From: JBKEAR01 sp047972425
Lineage (GTDB): Bacteria > Pseudomonadota > Alphaproteobacteria > JBKEAR01
Direction of reading: 5' to 3'
DNA: 64,000 nucleotides
NCBI GenBank assembly: GCA_047972425.1
Contig: JBKEAR010000039.1
Span: forward strand, 1 to 64,000
Below the pieces are notes generated by a model. It was given only the letters and a program-made list of their open reading frames with translations. It had not been told where the DNA came from and did no database searches. The position numbers and the translations under genes are program-made. The first letter of the stretch is position 1, and each line of letters opens with the position of its first letter. This document shows positions 44,022-52,692 of the stretch, piece after piece.

Positions 44022-44582
44022 TTATTGGTTATTTAATTTTTTCCACTCATGGGGCAAAATAGAATATATATAAGAATCACCTTGATAATATTGGGTTTGT
44101 ACTTGTGCGCGTAACCGACCCTCGCGTACAAAGCCAAGCCGTTCTATTAATTTAATAGAAGCCAGATTATCCACAACAATCACAGCCTGTATGCGGGGTA
44201 AACTCCAATGAATAAAACAATAATCCAATAATATGTGTAGTGCTTCGGTCATTAACCCTTGGTGCTGATATGCTGGGTTAAGTGCAAAACCAATCTCGGC
44301 TGTGGGGCTGCCAATGCCTGTTGCCCAAAGCTCAATATTGCCAATAACTTTATAACTGCCCATGGGTGTAATAGCCCAGCTCATAGAGCTGATTCCCATA
44401 TTTTCATTATGAATTAAACGCGCATTAAGCCAATCATATATTGCATCTTTAGAGCCATCATCCATATTTAAATAACGGCGAACTTCTATTAAGCTTAGCC
44501 ATTCATTTAAATCTTTAAAATCGCCTATCGTAAATGGCCTTAGGGTTAAGCGTTTCGATTGCAAAATAGGAACTTCAGTCAA
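44022..44582 (-). CDS. GNAT-family N-acetyltransferase (RimJ/RimL-like)
   Basis: The 186-residue protein has LTLRPFTIGD at the start, EIGFALNPAYQHQGLMTEAL (acetyl-CoA loop) in the middle and SIKLIERLGFVREGRLR near the end, the RimJ/RimL order. It acetylates an N-terminal amine or a small molecule; the target is unknown. It starts with TTG; AAAAGG 8 bases upstream supports this, and no ATG lies nearby in frame. Confidence 0.88.
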   Translation of the reverse strand: MTEVPILQSKRLTLRPFTIGDFKDLNEWLSLIEVRRYLNMDDGSKDAIYDWLNARLIHNENMGISSMSWAITPMGSYKVIGNIELWATGIGSPTAEIGFALNPAYQHQGLMTEALHILLDYCFIHWSLPRIQAVIVVDNLASIKLIERLGFVREGRLRAQVQTQYYQGDSYIYSILPHEWKKLNNQ

Positions 44583-44658
44583 TAAACAAACCTTTTGAAA
44601 TTATAACCATTTATATTTTAGCGTTGATTTTTCATCAAAGCAACGTTAGTAAAGTTTT

Positions 44659-47124
44659 ATGAACAATTTTAATATATATGAAGACGGAAAAATTCGAGCC
44701 GTATTAGGCCCTACAAATACAGGCAAAACTTGGTTGGCGATTGATCGTATGCTCTCGTTTAGTTCGGGTATTGTCGGCTTTCCATTGCGTTTATTGGCAC
44801 GTGAAAATTACGACCGCGCATTAAAAGTAAAAAATATTCGTGAGGTTGCTTTAATTACTGGCGAAGAAAAAATTATTCCACCGCAAGCAAAATACTTTTT
44901 TTGCACAACAGAATCTATGCCGATGGATCGCGATGTTGATTTTGTTGCCATTGATGAAATTCAGCTTTGTGCTGATTCTGAGCGTGGGCATATATTTACC
45001 GATCGCCTATTACATGCCCGTGGGCGTTTTGAAACCATGTTTATGGGCGCCGAAATTATAACCCCTTTCATTCGTATGTTGGTCCCTAAAGCAGAGATTG
45101 AAACAAGGGAAAGATTATCGACTTTACGATGGGCAGGTAAAAAACCGATAGACCGATTACCGGCGCGCTCGGCAATTGTGAGTTTTTCGACCAATGATGT
45201 TTATGCCCTTGCCGAGCTTATTCGGCGGCAAAAAGGTGGTGCAGCAGTTGTGCTTGGTGCTTTAAGCCCCCGTACCCGTAATGCACAGGTAGAGATGTAT
45301 CAGGCTGGCGAAGTGGACTGGCTTGTTGCAACCGATGCCATTGGTATGGGGCTGAATATGGATATAAATCATTTAGCCTTTGCGGCGACTAAAAAATTTG
45401 ATGGCCATAATTTTCGCCCATTAAATGCGCAGGAGCTTGCTCAAATTGCCGGCCGTGCTGGCCGTGGTGGTAATGATGGTACTTTTGGAACAACCGGTGG
45501 CATTGCGGCATTAGATGATGAAATGATTGATGCGATTGAAGCCCATGAGTTCCAAAGCCCCAAACATATTTACTGGCGCAATACAGATTTAAATTTTGCC
45601 TCGGTTGAGGCACTTGTTTATAGTCTAAAAAAAATGCCCCCCAAAAAAAATATGCAGCGCCCCCGCTATGCCGAAGATGAAGCCGTTTTGGGGATTTTGG
45701 CACAAGATAGTGATATCAAAATTCGGCTTAATGGATTATCGAATATCAAAACCCTATGGGATATTGCCCGAATACCCGATTTTTCTAAAACCCATGCGGG
45801 TGCCCATGCTAATATGTTAAAGCCGATTTTAATTGATATATTAGATAAAGGTGTTATTCGTGCGCAATGGATGGAAAAACAATTTACACGCTTAAATAAA
45901 GAAACCAATGATTTAGAAAAATTATTACAACATATTGCTGCCGTTCGAACACTAACTTATATATCTTACCAAAAACAATGGCTAAACAATGCCGAGAGCT
46001 GGCAAGCACAAACCCGATCGCTAGAGGATCAATTATCCGACCGCTTGCATGATAGCCTTACTAAGCGTTTTGTTGACAGGAAAACAGCAACATTATTGGG
46101 TAAAATCAAACAGCATAATGAGGTCTCAGCGATTGTTCATAACGATGGCCGAGTAGAAATTGAAGGCCATGAGTTTGGTCATTTAGATGGCTTTGCTTAT
46201 AAAAGTAAAAAGAATAAACAGGCAAGCGAGAGTTTTAGCGATAAAACCGTACAATCGGCAGTTAACCGCGCGATTAAAGTTAATTTAAAAATACGTGTTG
46301 ATGAGTTTTTAAATGGAAATTTAAAAGATATGAACCTTAATGCACAAAATCAATTATTATGGCGTGGCGATGTTATTGCTTATTTGCAAAAAGGTCCCGA
46401 TATTTTATCGCCGATAATTAAGCTGATTGATGCTCCATTACTTAAACCGGTACAGGCAGAGTTGATTATTGCAAAATTACAACAATGGATGAATACTCAA
46501 GTAAAAACATTGCTCCACCCAATTAACCAGCTAAAAAAATATAGTGAAAAACAAGCCAAATATCTGCGTGGTGTTGCTTATAGTTTAGAGCAAAATTTAG
46601 GAAGTACCGTTTTTGCGATATCAGAAAGTCAATTAAGACAAGGCTTTGATTATAAACGCTTAAAACAGCTAAATATTCATTGGGGGGCAGCATTTATTTA
46701 TAGTATATCATCTCTTTCTCAAAAAAATATCACACTAAGGTTAGCTCTTTGTAATATCTATTATCAAACAGTATCTTATACATATTTCAGCAATGAACGA
46801 TCGATTATAAACCCAAATTTTTCAGAAAATATAGCCATTTCTCTTGGCTATTATCCGTTAAAAAATATTTGGCTAAGAGTAGATATTATCGAAAAACTTA
46901 TTGCACAAGGCAGAAAAAAAGAACATTTGTCTTTAGAGCAAGCGGCAAATTTTTCTGGTATTTCAAAGGAAAAAATTAAAAATATCTTAAAAAATATCGG
47001 ATTTGTTAAAGCCAAAAAGGATACAGATACTTATTTTTGGCGGGGTTATTTGCCAAAGGCTAAAGAGACCAAAAGGATTGACCCTTCTTCGCCATTTGCA
47101 AAATTACAGGAAATAAAAATGTGA
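44659..47124 (+). CDS. SUV3-like DEAD/DExH RNA helicase
   Basis: The 821-residue protein has Walker A GPTNTGKT at residues 17-24, the DEIQ box in AIDEIQLC and QIAGRAGRGG in the second RecA domain. This is the alphaproteobacterial relative of the mitochondrial helicase SUV3, which unwinds RNA for degradation. The C-terminal half (after about residue 330) is less conserved. It overlaps the S4-domain gene by 4 bases (GTGA), the standard arrangement in this class. Confidence 0.92.
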   Translation: MNNFNIYEDGKIRAVLGPTNTGKTWLAIDRMLSFSSGIVGFPLRLLARENYDRALKVKNIREVALITGEEKIIPPQAKYFFCTTESMPMDRDVDFVAIDEIQLCADSERGHIFTDRLLHARGRFETMFMGAEIITPFIRMLVPKAEIETRERLSTLRWAGKKPIDRLPARSAIVSFSTNDVYALAELIRRQKGGAAVVLGALSPRTRNAQVEMYQAGEVDWLVATDAIGMGLNMDINHLAFAATKKFDGHNFRPLNAQELAQIAGRAGRGGNDGTFGTTGGIAALDDEMIDAIEAHEFQSPKHIYWRNTDLNFASVEALVYSLKKMPPKKNMQRPRYAEDEAVLGILAQDSDIKIRLNGLSNIKTLWDIARIPDFSKTHAGAHANMLKPILIDILDKGVIRAQWMEKQFTRLNKETNDLEKLLQHIAAVRTLTYISYQKQWLNNAESWQAQTRSLEDQLSDRLHDSLTKRFVDRKTATLLGKIKQHNEVSAIVHNDGRVEIEGHEFGHLDGFAYKSKKNKQASESFSDKTVQSAVNRAIKVNLKIRVDEFLNGNLKDMNLNAQNQLLWRGDVIAYLQKGPDILSPIIKLIDAPLLKPVQAELIIAKLQQWMNTQVKTLLHPINQLKKYSEKQAKYLRGVAYSLEQNLGSTVFAISESQLRQGFDYKRLKQLNIHWGAAFIYSISSLSQKNITLRLALCNIYYQTVSYTYFSNERSIINPNFSENIAISLGYYPLKNIWLRVDIIEKLIAQGRKKEHLSLEQAANFSGISKEKIKNILKNIGFVKAKKDTDTYFWRGYLPKAKETKRIDPSSPFAKLQEIKM

Positions 47125-47402
47125 ATTTAGTTTCTTACGAAAAACAAAGGCTTGATCAGTGGTTGGTTTATGCCCGCTTTGCAAAATCGCGTAATGTGGC
47201 CAAAGAGATTATTTTAAAAGGTAAAATGCGTATCAATGGTGAGCCGACCAATAACATAAGCATAAAAATAAAGGTGGGAGATATAATCGTTTTTTTCAAA
47301 CAAAATAACCTTTATATGATTGAAATTATTGGTTTAAGTCATCAACGTATAGCCGCAAAATTTGTGCATCATCTATATAAAGACATCTTAGTTGATGAAT
47401 AA
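47121..47402 (+). CDS. S4-domain RNA-binding protein (Hsp15-like)
   Basis: The 93-residue protein is mostly one S4 domain: RLDQWLVYARFAKSRNVAKE then KGKMRINGEP. Hsp15 binds stalled 50S subunits with peptidyl-tRNA. It begins with GTG, forced by the overlap with the helicase stop, and AGGAA lies upstream. In many alphaproteobacteria a ferredoxin gene (fdxA) sits between this gene and carD; here the space holds only the carD promoter. Confidence 0.9.
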   Translation: MNLVSYEKQRLDQWLVYARFAKSRNVAKEIILKGKMRINGEPTNNISIKIKVGDIIVFFKQNNLYMIEIIGLSHQRIAAKFVHHLYKDILVDE

Positions 47403-47445
47403 TCTGTAAAAGCAAATTGAGTAGCCTCTATTTTTATCAATTTCC

Positions 47446-47474
47446 TTGAAAAAAGTAGGGAAAACTGTTATTAT
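47446..47474 (+). promoter_or_regulatory. promoter of carD
   Basis: TTGAAA is followed after 17 bases by TATTAT, giving a leader of about 100 bases for carD. Confidence 0.6.
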
Positions 47475-47583
47475 TATTTTTTACATACCTTATAAGTTTT
47501 TCTTATTATCATTTTAAAAGAATAATTTTAAGTATATTTTTATTATACCTTACCAAGCTATTAATCATTTAAAGAAGGCTTTT

Positions 47584-48078
47584 ATGACAGACTATAATAT
47601 TGGAGATTATGTTGTTTATCCGACCCATGGTGTTGGACAAATAGAAGGAATTGAAACTCAAGAAGTTGCCGGACATAAGCTCGAACTCATTGCAATTAAA
47701 TTTAGCGAAGACCGTATGACTTTGCATGTACCCATGATGAAAGCAAAAAAATGTGGGCTTCGTGCGCTTTCAGATGATGGAATTATCGAAGAAGCCTTAA
47801 CTGTGCTAAAAAGTAAGGCAAAAACAAGCAAAGAAATTTGGGCACGTAGAGCCCAAAATTACGAACAAAAAATCAACTCGGGTGACCCTGTAATTATTGC
47901 CGAGGTTATTCGGGATTTATATCGCAAAGTTAACCAGCCAGAGCAAAGTTTTTCGGAACGGAAAATTTACGAGCAGGCATTTGATCGCTTAGCAAATGAA
48001 GTTGCGGCATCGCGTGATTATGACAATAAAGATAAAGCCGCACAATTGCTATATGCGTCTTTAAAATTACAGCCCTAA
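47584..48078 (+). CDS. carD: CarD-family transcription factor
   Basis: The 164-residue protein has the N-terminal RNA-polymerase interaction domain (GDYVVYPTHGVGQIEGIET) and a helical C-terminal DNA-binding domain. CarD stabilises open complexes at promoters such as those of rRNA. Length and sequence match alphaproteobacterial CarD. Its last 12 bases overlap the end of a convergent gene. Confidence 0.95.
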   Translation: MTDYNIGDYVVYPTHGVGQIEGIETQEVAGHKLELIAIKFSEDRMTLHVPMMKAKKCGLRALSDDGIIEEALTVLKSKAKTSKEIWARRAQNYEQKINSGDPVIIAEVIRDLYRKVNQPEQSFSERKIYEQAFDRLANEVAASRDYDNKDKAAQLLYASLKLQP

Positions 48079-48717
48079 TTCTTTTTTTTCGAATAGTCTA
48101 AAAATAGTATTATCTTCTTTATAAATAATTTGATTGGGATGATGAATTTGCATAACTATATCATCCCATTTTTCTATTTGAGCAATGGCGTAAATTTCTT
48201 TACCAATATAAGGTCTCAAATTTTTAAATTTAAAGGTGGCATAGACATTTTTGGGGATATATATACGCAATTTTATTTCATTATTTGTTTTAAGATATAA
48301 TGAATAGGCAAATGATGATTTTTTATATTCAGCCAAATCCCCTTTTATGACCCTATATTCATATAAATGTTTTTTTGCATCATCCGTTGTAAATATTGGT
48401 AATTTTAAACGGGCATTCCAGTAAGTTTCAAAATCTTTTTCATTTAGATCTTTTGCCGTAATCTCAAAACCATATGCAAACATCTGCTGCGGATGCACCT
48501 GTGCTTTTATCGCTTGCATAGGTATTGATGGCATAGCAATATCATCGTATGAAAAATTATTTAGTCGAATTTCATTATTTATATAATATCCGTACAGATA
48601 ATATTCATCATTTTGGGTGGTAACGATATTTTTATCGATAATAACATCATTATCGGCATGTGCCATTACTGGCAGTAAATATACCATTAAAACAAAAATT
48701 ATTTTAGAATATCGCAT
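48067..48717 (-). CDS. secreted protein of unknown function
   Basis: I do not recognise this 216-residue protein. It has a clear signal peptide (about residues 1-21, cleaved after AHA), then a mixed alpha/beta sequence with no cysteine or metal motif. It contains many tyrosines and lysines (YYLYGYYINNE, KHLYEYRVIK) and is likely periplasmic. It lies 20 bases after the small membrane protein and downstream of mfd, so it could be part of that transcript. The ribosome-binding site is weak. Confidence 0.65.
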   Translation of the reverse strand: MRYSKIIFVLMVYLLPVMAHADNDVIIDKNIVTTQNDEYYLYGYYINNEIRLNNFSYDDIAMPSIPMQAIKAQVHPQQMFAYGFEITAKDLNEKDFETYWNARLKLPIFTTDDAKKHLYEYRVIKGDLAEYKKSSFAYSLYLKTNNEIKLRIYIPKNVYATFKFKNLRPYIGKEIYAIAQIEKWDDIVMQIHHPNQIIYKEDNTIFRLFEKKELGL

Positions 48718-48737
48718 TAATGATTAATCAGATAAAA

Positions 48738-48863
48738 TTACTTTTGCGATTTTTGTGGCCATTTTTCTGGCTTACGGCCAAAAAGAGCACGCACCCAAAC
48801 TACGGCGGCAACACAGCCTAAAATAACTTTTACGAGTATATTTTGTGTTTTTGTTTTTTCCAT
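48738..48863 (-). CDS. 41-residue single-span membrane protein
   Basis: The reading frame MEKTKTQNILVKVILG... has one hydrophobic span (about residues 9-27, ILVKVILGCVAAVVWVRAL) followed by a strongly basic tail ending EKWPQKSQK. GAGGA precedes the ATG by 7 bases, a strong site for such a short frame. It begins 22 bases after the mfd stop. I know no family for it. The start signal, the topology and the position support a real gene. Confidence 0.6.
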   Translation of the reverse strand: MEKTKTQNILVKVILGCVAAVVWVRALFGRKPEKWPQKSQK

Positions 48864-48885
48864 TTTGTCCTCATATATTATCCAA

Positions 48886-51800
48886 TTATTTTAGCATATT
48901 TTTTAGGCAGTCCAAAATATTATTTACAGCATCTAACTTTTGTGTTTTATCGGTCAAATTTTGACTAAATACAACCGATTGATCTGCCCGAATTTTAGTT
49001 GTTTGCCCATGTTGCTGTATATAGTTAATGAGCGCAACCGGATTTTTAAAAATATCGTTATAAAATTTAATAACAATGGCCTTCGGGCCAACATCTAATT
49101 GCTCAATGCCCAAATATTTACATTGGATTTTAATGGCAGATATCGTTAATAAATTTTCTACTTCATCAGGGAGTTGCCCGAATCTGTCTTGTAGCTCTGT
49201 TGCAATATCTTCTAGCTGCGCTGCATCATTGACATTCGCAATTCTTCGGTAAAGATTCATACGTAAATCTAAATCCGGCACATAATCGGTTGGGATCATA
49301 ATTGCTAAACCCATATTAATTCGGGTGGACCATAATTGTCTTTCTTCACTTTCTTTATCAGTCGCTTTTTGTATTTTTGCGTCTGCTACTGCTTCTTCAA
49401 GCATTTTCTGATACAGCTCGATACCGACTTCTTTAATATGCCCCGATTGTTCATCGCCAAGTAAATTACCCGCTCCACGTTGATCTAAATCGTGGCTGGC
49501 AACCGAAAACCCTGCACCCAAATTATCTAAGGTCTGCATAACCTCTAAACGTTGTAAGGCAGTTTTATTAATATATCGGTGAGGTTCGGTAACCAACCAA
49601 GCCCAAGCCCGAATATCTCCCCTACCAACGCGCCCGCGCAATTGATAAAGCTGCGAAAGGCCAAACATATCCGCCCGATAAATGATAATTGTATTCACAT
49701 TGGGCATATCAATGCCGGATTCTACAATTTGGGTCGAAAGTAAAACGTCAAACTCTCCATCAATAAAAGCTGCAATGGTTTCTTCTAACGCGCGAGCCGG
49801 CATTTGCCCATGGGCAATACCAATTTTTATTTCAGGTAACAGGGTTTTTAGTTTTTCTTCCATACGGCGCACATCTTTAAGCCTTGGGCATACAAAAAAG
49901 CTTTGCCCACCCCGGTATTTCTCTTTTAAAATAGCCTCGCGAATGGTTACACTATCGTAAGCTTGGATAAAGGTACGGATAGCTAAGCGATCTACTGGTG
50001 GCGTGGCAATAATACTTAAATCTCGTACGCCTGTAAGAGCCATTTGCAAAGTACGGGGTATGGGCGTTGCTGTGAGTGTAAGCACATGCACATTATTGCG
50101 AAGTTGTTTGAGTTTTTCTTTATGAGCTACACCAAAATGCTGTTCTTCATCTACCACCACTAATCCAAGGCGGTCAAATTCCACATCTTTGCTCAAAAGT
50201 GCATGGGTTCCGATTAAAATATCAATTTTACCTTGTTTCACATTCTCTTTAATCTCTTTCGCATTTTTTGCGGTAATTAAGCGAGAAAGCTGGGCAATTT
50301 TTACCGGGAAACCCTCAAAACGTTTAACAAAATTCTGATAATGTTGCTTGGCTAATAAAGTTGTGGGCACAATAATCGCCACCTGATAGCCACTCATAGC
50401 CGTGATGAAGGCAGCGCGTAAAGCAACCTCGGTTTTACCAAAGCCAACATCGCCGCAAATTAAACGATCGGCCACTTTACCCGAGGTTAAATCTTTAAGG
50501 ACATCATTAATCGCATTATATTGGTCATCGGTTTCGCGATAGCCAAAGTTAGAGCAAAATTCTTCATACGCCCCCTCTTGCACATCCATTACAATTCCTT
50601 GTTTGATTGCACGTTGTGCGGCAACTTTCATCAGCTCACCGGCCATTTCGGTAATGCGTTCTTTAGCTTTGGCTCGGCGGGCTTGCCAAGCAACACCACC
50701 CAATTTATCAAGAGCAACGCTTTTATTATCCCCGCCATATCGCGAAAGTAGCTCTAAATTTTCTACCGGAACATAAAGGCGATCCCCGCCACTATATAAA
50801 AGTTTTAGGCAATCATGGGGGGCACCTAAGGCGGTTACAGTTTCTAAGCCTTCATATTGGCCAACACCATGCTCTATATGGACAATAAAATCCCCTTCAT
50901 TAAGTGCTGAGGCCTGTAATATTACATCTTCTGCCCGTTGCGAGCTCCGCCGGGCTGTTCCGTATGTTTTCCCTAAAATATCATCATCAGAGATAAAAGC
51001 GATATTATTAATAATTAAACCACGGGATATTCGCCCGCGAATAATAGCCATTGTTGAGCTACCATACTGTGCTGCATCGCTCAGTGTTTCAATTACACTT
51101 GTTTGTGGCCCATGAGTATCTTTAAGTAAACGTATCAACCGGTTTTGCGCATTGGGGTTTTTAGAAAATGTAACAATATGCTTAAGATTTTGCTGGTTTA
51201 TCCAATTTTGTATCCGTTCACCAATGGGTAAATGGGTTGGCGCAATCTCGTAATATCGGGGGACTATTTTACTATTGAGATGAAACAAATTCCCTTCTTC
51301 TACAAAAGGAGAAAGCTGTAGGACTTTTTTGCTTTTTAAAATTTCCCACCAAGTTTCGGTATTTTCAAAGAATGATTCAGGTGGTACAGGCACATAACGT
51401 TCATCAATATTCTTTTCATCTTTTTGGCTCTGCCTTGCCTGATAATAATCATGTATGGTTTCTAAACGATTTTTTTGAAGTTCTTCAAACTGGTAAGCAA
51501 TAATAACTGGCAGATTTGGACAATAATCCAATAAATTATCTAACTTTTTATAAAATAAAGGCAACCAATGCTCCATAGCTGGCCAAGCCACACCATTGGA
51601 TATCGATTGGTATAAAATATCGGATTTTTCTATTGTGCCTGCAAGATTACGATAATTTTTGCGAAATAGCTCAATAGATTCTTCCGATAATAAAATTTCG
51701 GTTGCCGGAATCAGCGTAAGAGTTTTGACATGTTTGTTACTGCGTTGGGTCGATGGATCAAATAGCCGAATATCATCAATATCATCCCCAAAAAAATCGA

Positions 51801-52368
51801 TACGATACCCCGATGTTTCCCCTGCTGGGAAAATATCTAATATGCCCCCTCTTACAGCAAATTCGCCTGCCTCGCGCACTGTTGATGTACGGGTATATCC
51901 TAAGGTTGAAAGTAGCTTAGTGAGCTGCTCGAGTGGGATTGTAGAGCCAATTTTTAACGTTTGCCCGGTGGATTGAATATAAGCTTTGGGTAATGTGCGT
52001 TGGGTAATAGCATTAATTGTTGTGAGAATAATACAATTATCTTTGATGCGATTTTGGGCAAGCTTATGTAATGTTTTTAAGCGTAATGACTGAATATGGC
52101 TTGCCGGAGAGCTGCGCGAGTAAGGAATAACATCCCATGCGGGAAACTCTAAAATCTCACAATCTTTATTTATGGCAATCAGATAATCTTTAACAAGTGC
52201 TAAATGTTTATCGTCCCTTGCCACAAATACACAAGAGCTTTTTTGTAACATTTGCTTGATGATAAATGATTCGGCACCTTCGGTTACACCACCAATAGAA
52301 AATGTACCATTATCTGCCGCAGATAATGTTTGGAGCCATTCATTGGCTAACGGATTATATATCTCCAC
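48886..52368 (-). CDS. mfd: transcription-repair coupling factor
   Basis: The 1160-residue protein has an N-terminal UvrB-homology region, the RNA-polymerase interaction domain (EGDFIVHIEHGVGQYEGLE), a RecG-like translocase with GDVGFGKTEVALRAAF and DEEQHFGV, and the C-terminal TRCF domain. It removes stalled RNA polymerase and recruits UvrA. It begins with GTG and overlaps sdhE by 14 bases, so it is coupled to it. Confidence 0.97.
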   Translation of the reverse strand: MEIYNPLANEWLQTLSAADNGTFSIGGVTEGAESFIIKQMLQKSSCVFVARDDKHLALVKDYLIAINKDCEILEFPAWDVIPYSRSSPASHIQSLRLKTLHKLAQNRIKDNCIILTTINAITQRTLPKAYIQSTGQTLKIGSTIPLEQLTKLLSTLGYTRTSTVREAGEFAVRGGILDIFPAGETSGYRIDFFGDDIDDIRLFDPSTQRSNKHVKTLTLIPATEILLSEESIELFRKNYRNLAGTIEKSDILYQSISNGVAWPAMEHWLPLFYKKLDNLLDYCPNLPVIIAYQFEELQKNRLETIHDYYQARQSQKDEKNIDERYVPVPPESFFENTETWWEILKSKKVLQLSPFVEEGNLFHLNSKIVPRYYEIAPTHLPIGERIQNWINQQNLKHIVTFSKNPNAQNRLIRLLKDTHGPQTSVIETLSDAAQYGSSTMAIIRGRISRGLIINNIAFISDDDILGKTYGTARRSSQRAEDVILQASALNEGDFIVHIEHGVGQYEGLETVTALGAPHDCLKLLYSGGDRLYVPVENLELLSRYGGDNKSVALDKLGGVAWQARRAKAKERITEMAGELMKVAAQRAIKQGIVMDVQEGAYEEFCSNFGYRETDDQYNAINDVLKDLTSGKVADRLICGDVGFGKTEVALRAAFITAMSGYQVAIIVPTTLLAKQHYQNFVKRFEGFPVKIAQLSRLITAKNAKEIKENVKQGKIDILIGTHALLSKDVEFDRLGLVVVDEEQHFGVAHKEKLKQLRNNVHVLTLTATPIPRTLQMALTGVRDLSIIATPPVDRLAIRTFIQAYDSVTIREAILKEKYRGGQSFFVCPRLKDVRRMEEKLKTLLPEIKIGIAHGQMPARALEETIAAFIDGEFDVLLSTQIVESGIDMPNVNTIIIYRADMFGLSQLYQLRGRVGRGDIRAWAWLVTEPHRYINKTALQRLEVMQTLDNLGAGFSVASHDLDQRGAGNLLGDEQSGHIKEVGIELYQKMLEEAVADAKIQKATDKESEERQLWSTRINMGLAIMIPTDYVPDLDLRMNLYRRIANVNDAAQLEDIATELQDRFGQLPDEVENLLTISAIKIQCKYLGIEQLDVGPKAIVIKFYNDIFKNPVALINYIQQHGQTTKIRADQSVVFSQNLTDKTQKLDAVNNILDCLKNMLK

Positions 52369-52615
52369 GCTCGGCCTTTATCCATTGCCAAATGATATTG
52401 TCATATTCGGGCTCTATAGGTTTTTTCTCGGTTATCCACCACCAAACTTTGGCATCATCAGCATCTAAAAAATGCTCAAGCATATCCATTTCCTCGGTAC
52501 TCATTGTGGCTAAATGTTTATCGGCAGTTGTACCAATTAAAATATCTAGCTCACGCATGCCCCTATGCCATGCATGCCATCGTAATTTTTTTTGGCGGTC
52601 AGATAAATTATCCAT
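52355..52615 (-). CDS. sdhE: succinate dehydrogenase assembly factor (FAD assembly)
   Basis: The 86-residue protein of the SdhE/Sdh5 (DUF339) family has RQKKLRWHAWHRGMRELD with the conserved RG near residues 18-19, and MLEHFLDADDAKVWWWIT. It helps attach FAD to SdhA. Its place between divergent recG and mfd is the common alphaproteobacterial arrangement and is not linked to sdh genes here. Confidence 0.93.
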   Translation of the reverse strand: MDNLSDRQKKLRWHAWHRGMRELDILIGTTADKHLATMSTEEMDMLEHFLDADDAKVWWWITEKKPIEPEYDNIIWQWIKAERGDI

Positions 52616-52692
52616 TAGCTTTTGTCTCTCATTTGTTGTTTTGTTTTTTTTACGGTATAAAGAATATAGAAAAAAAATGTGTTAGGAGCAAT

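Noticed and set aside
45389..45908. Minus-strand frames opposite the SUV3-like helicase gene
   Set aside because: They lie wholly inside a conserved gene and show no motif or start signal.
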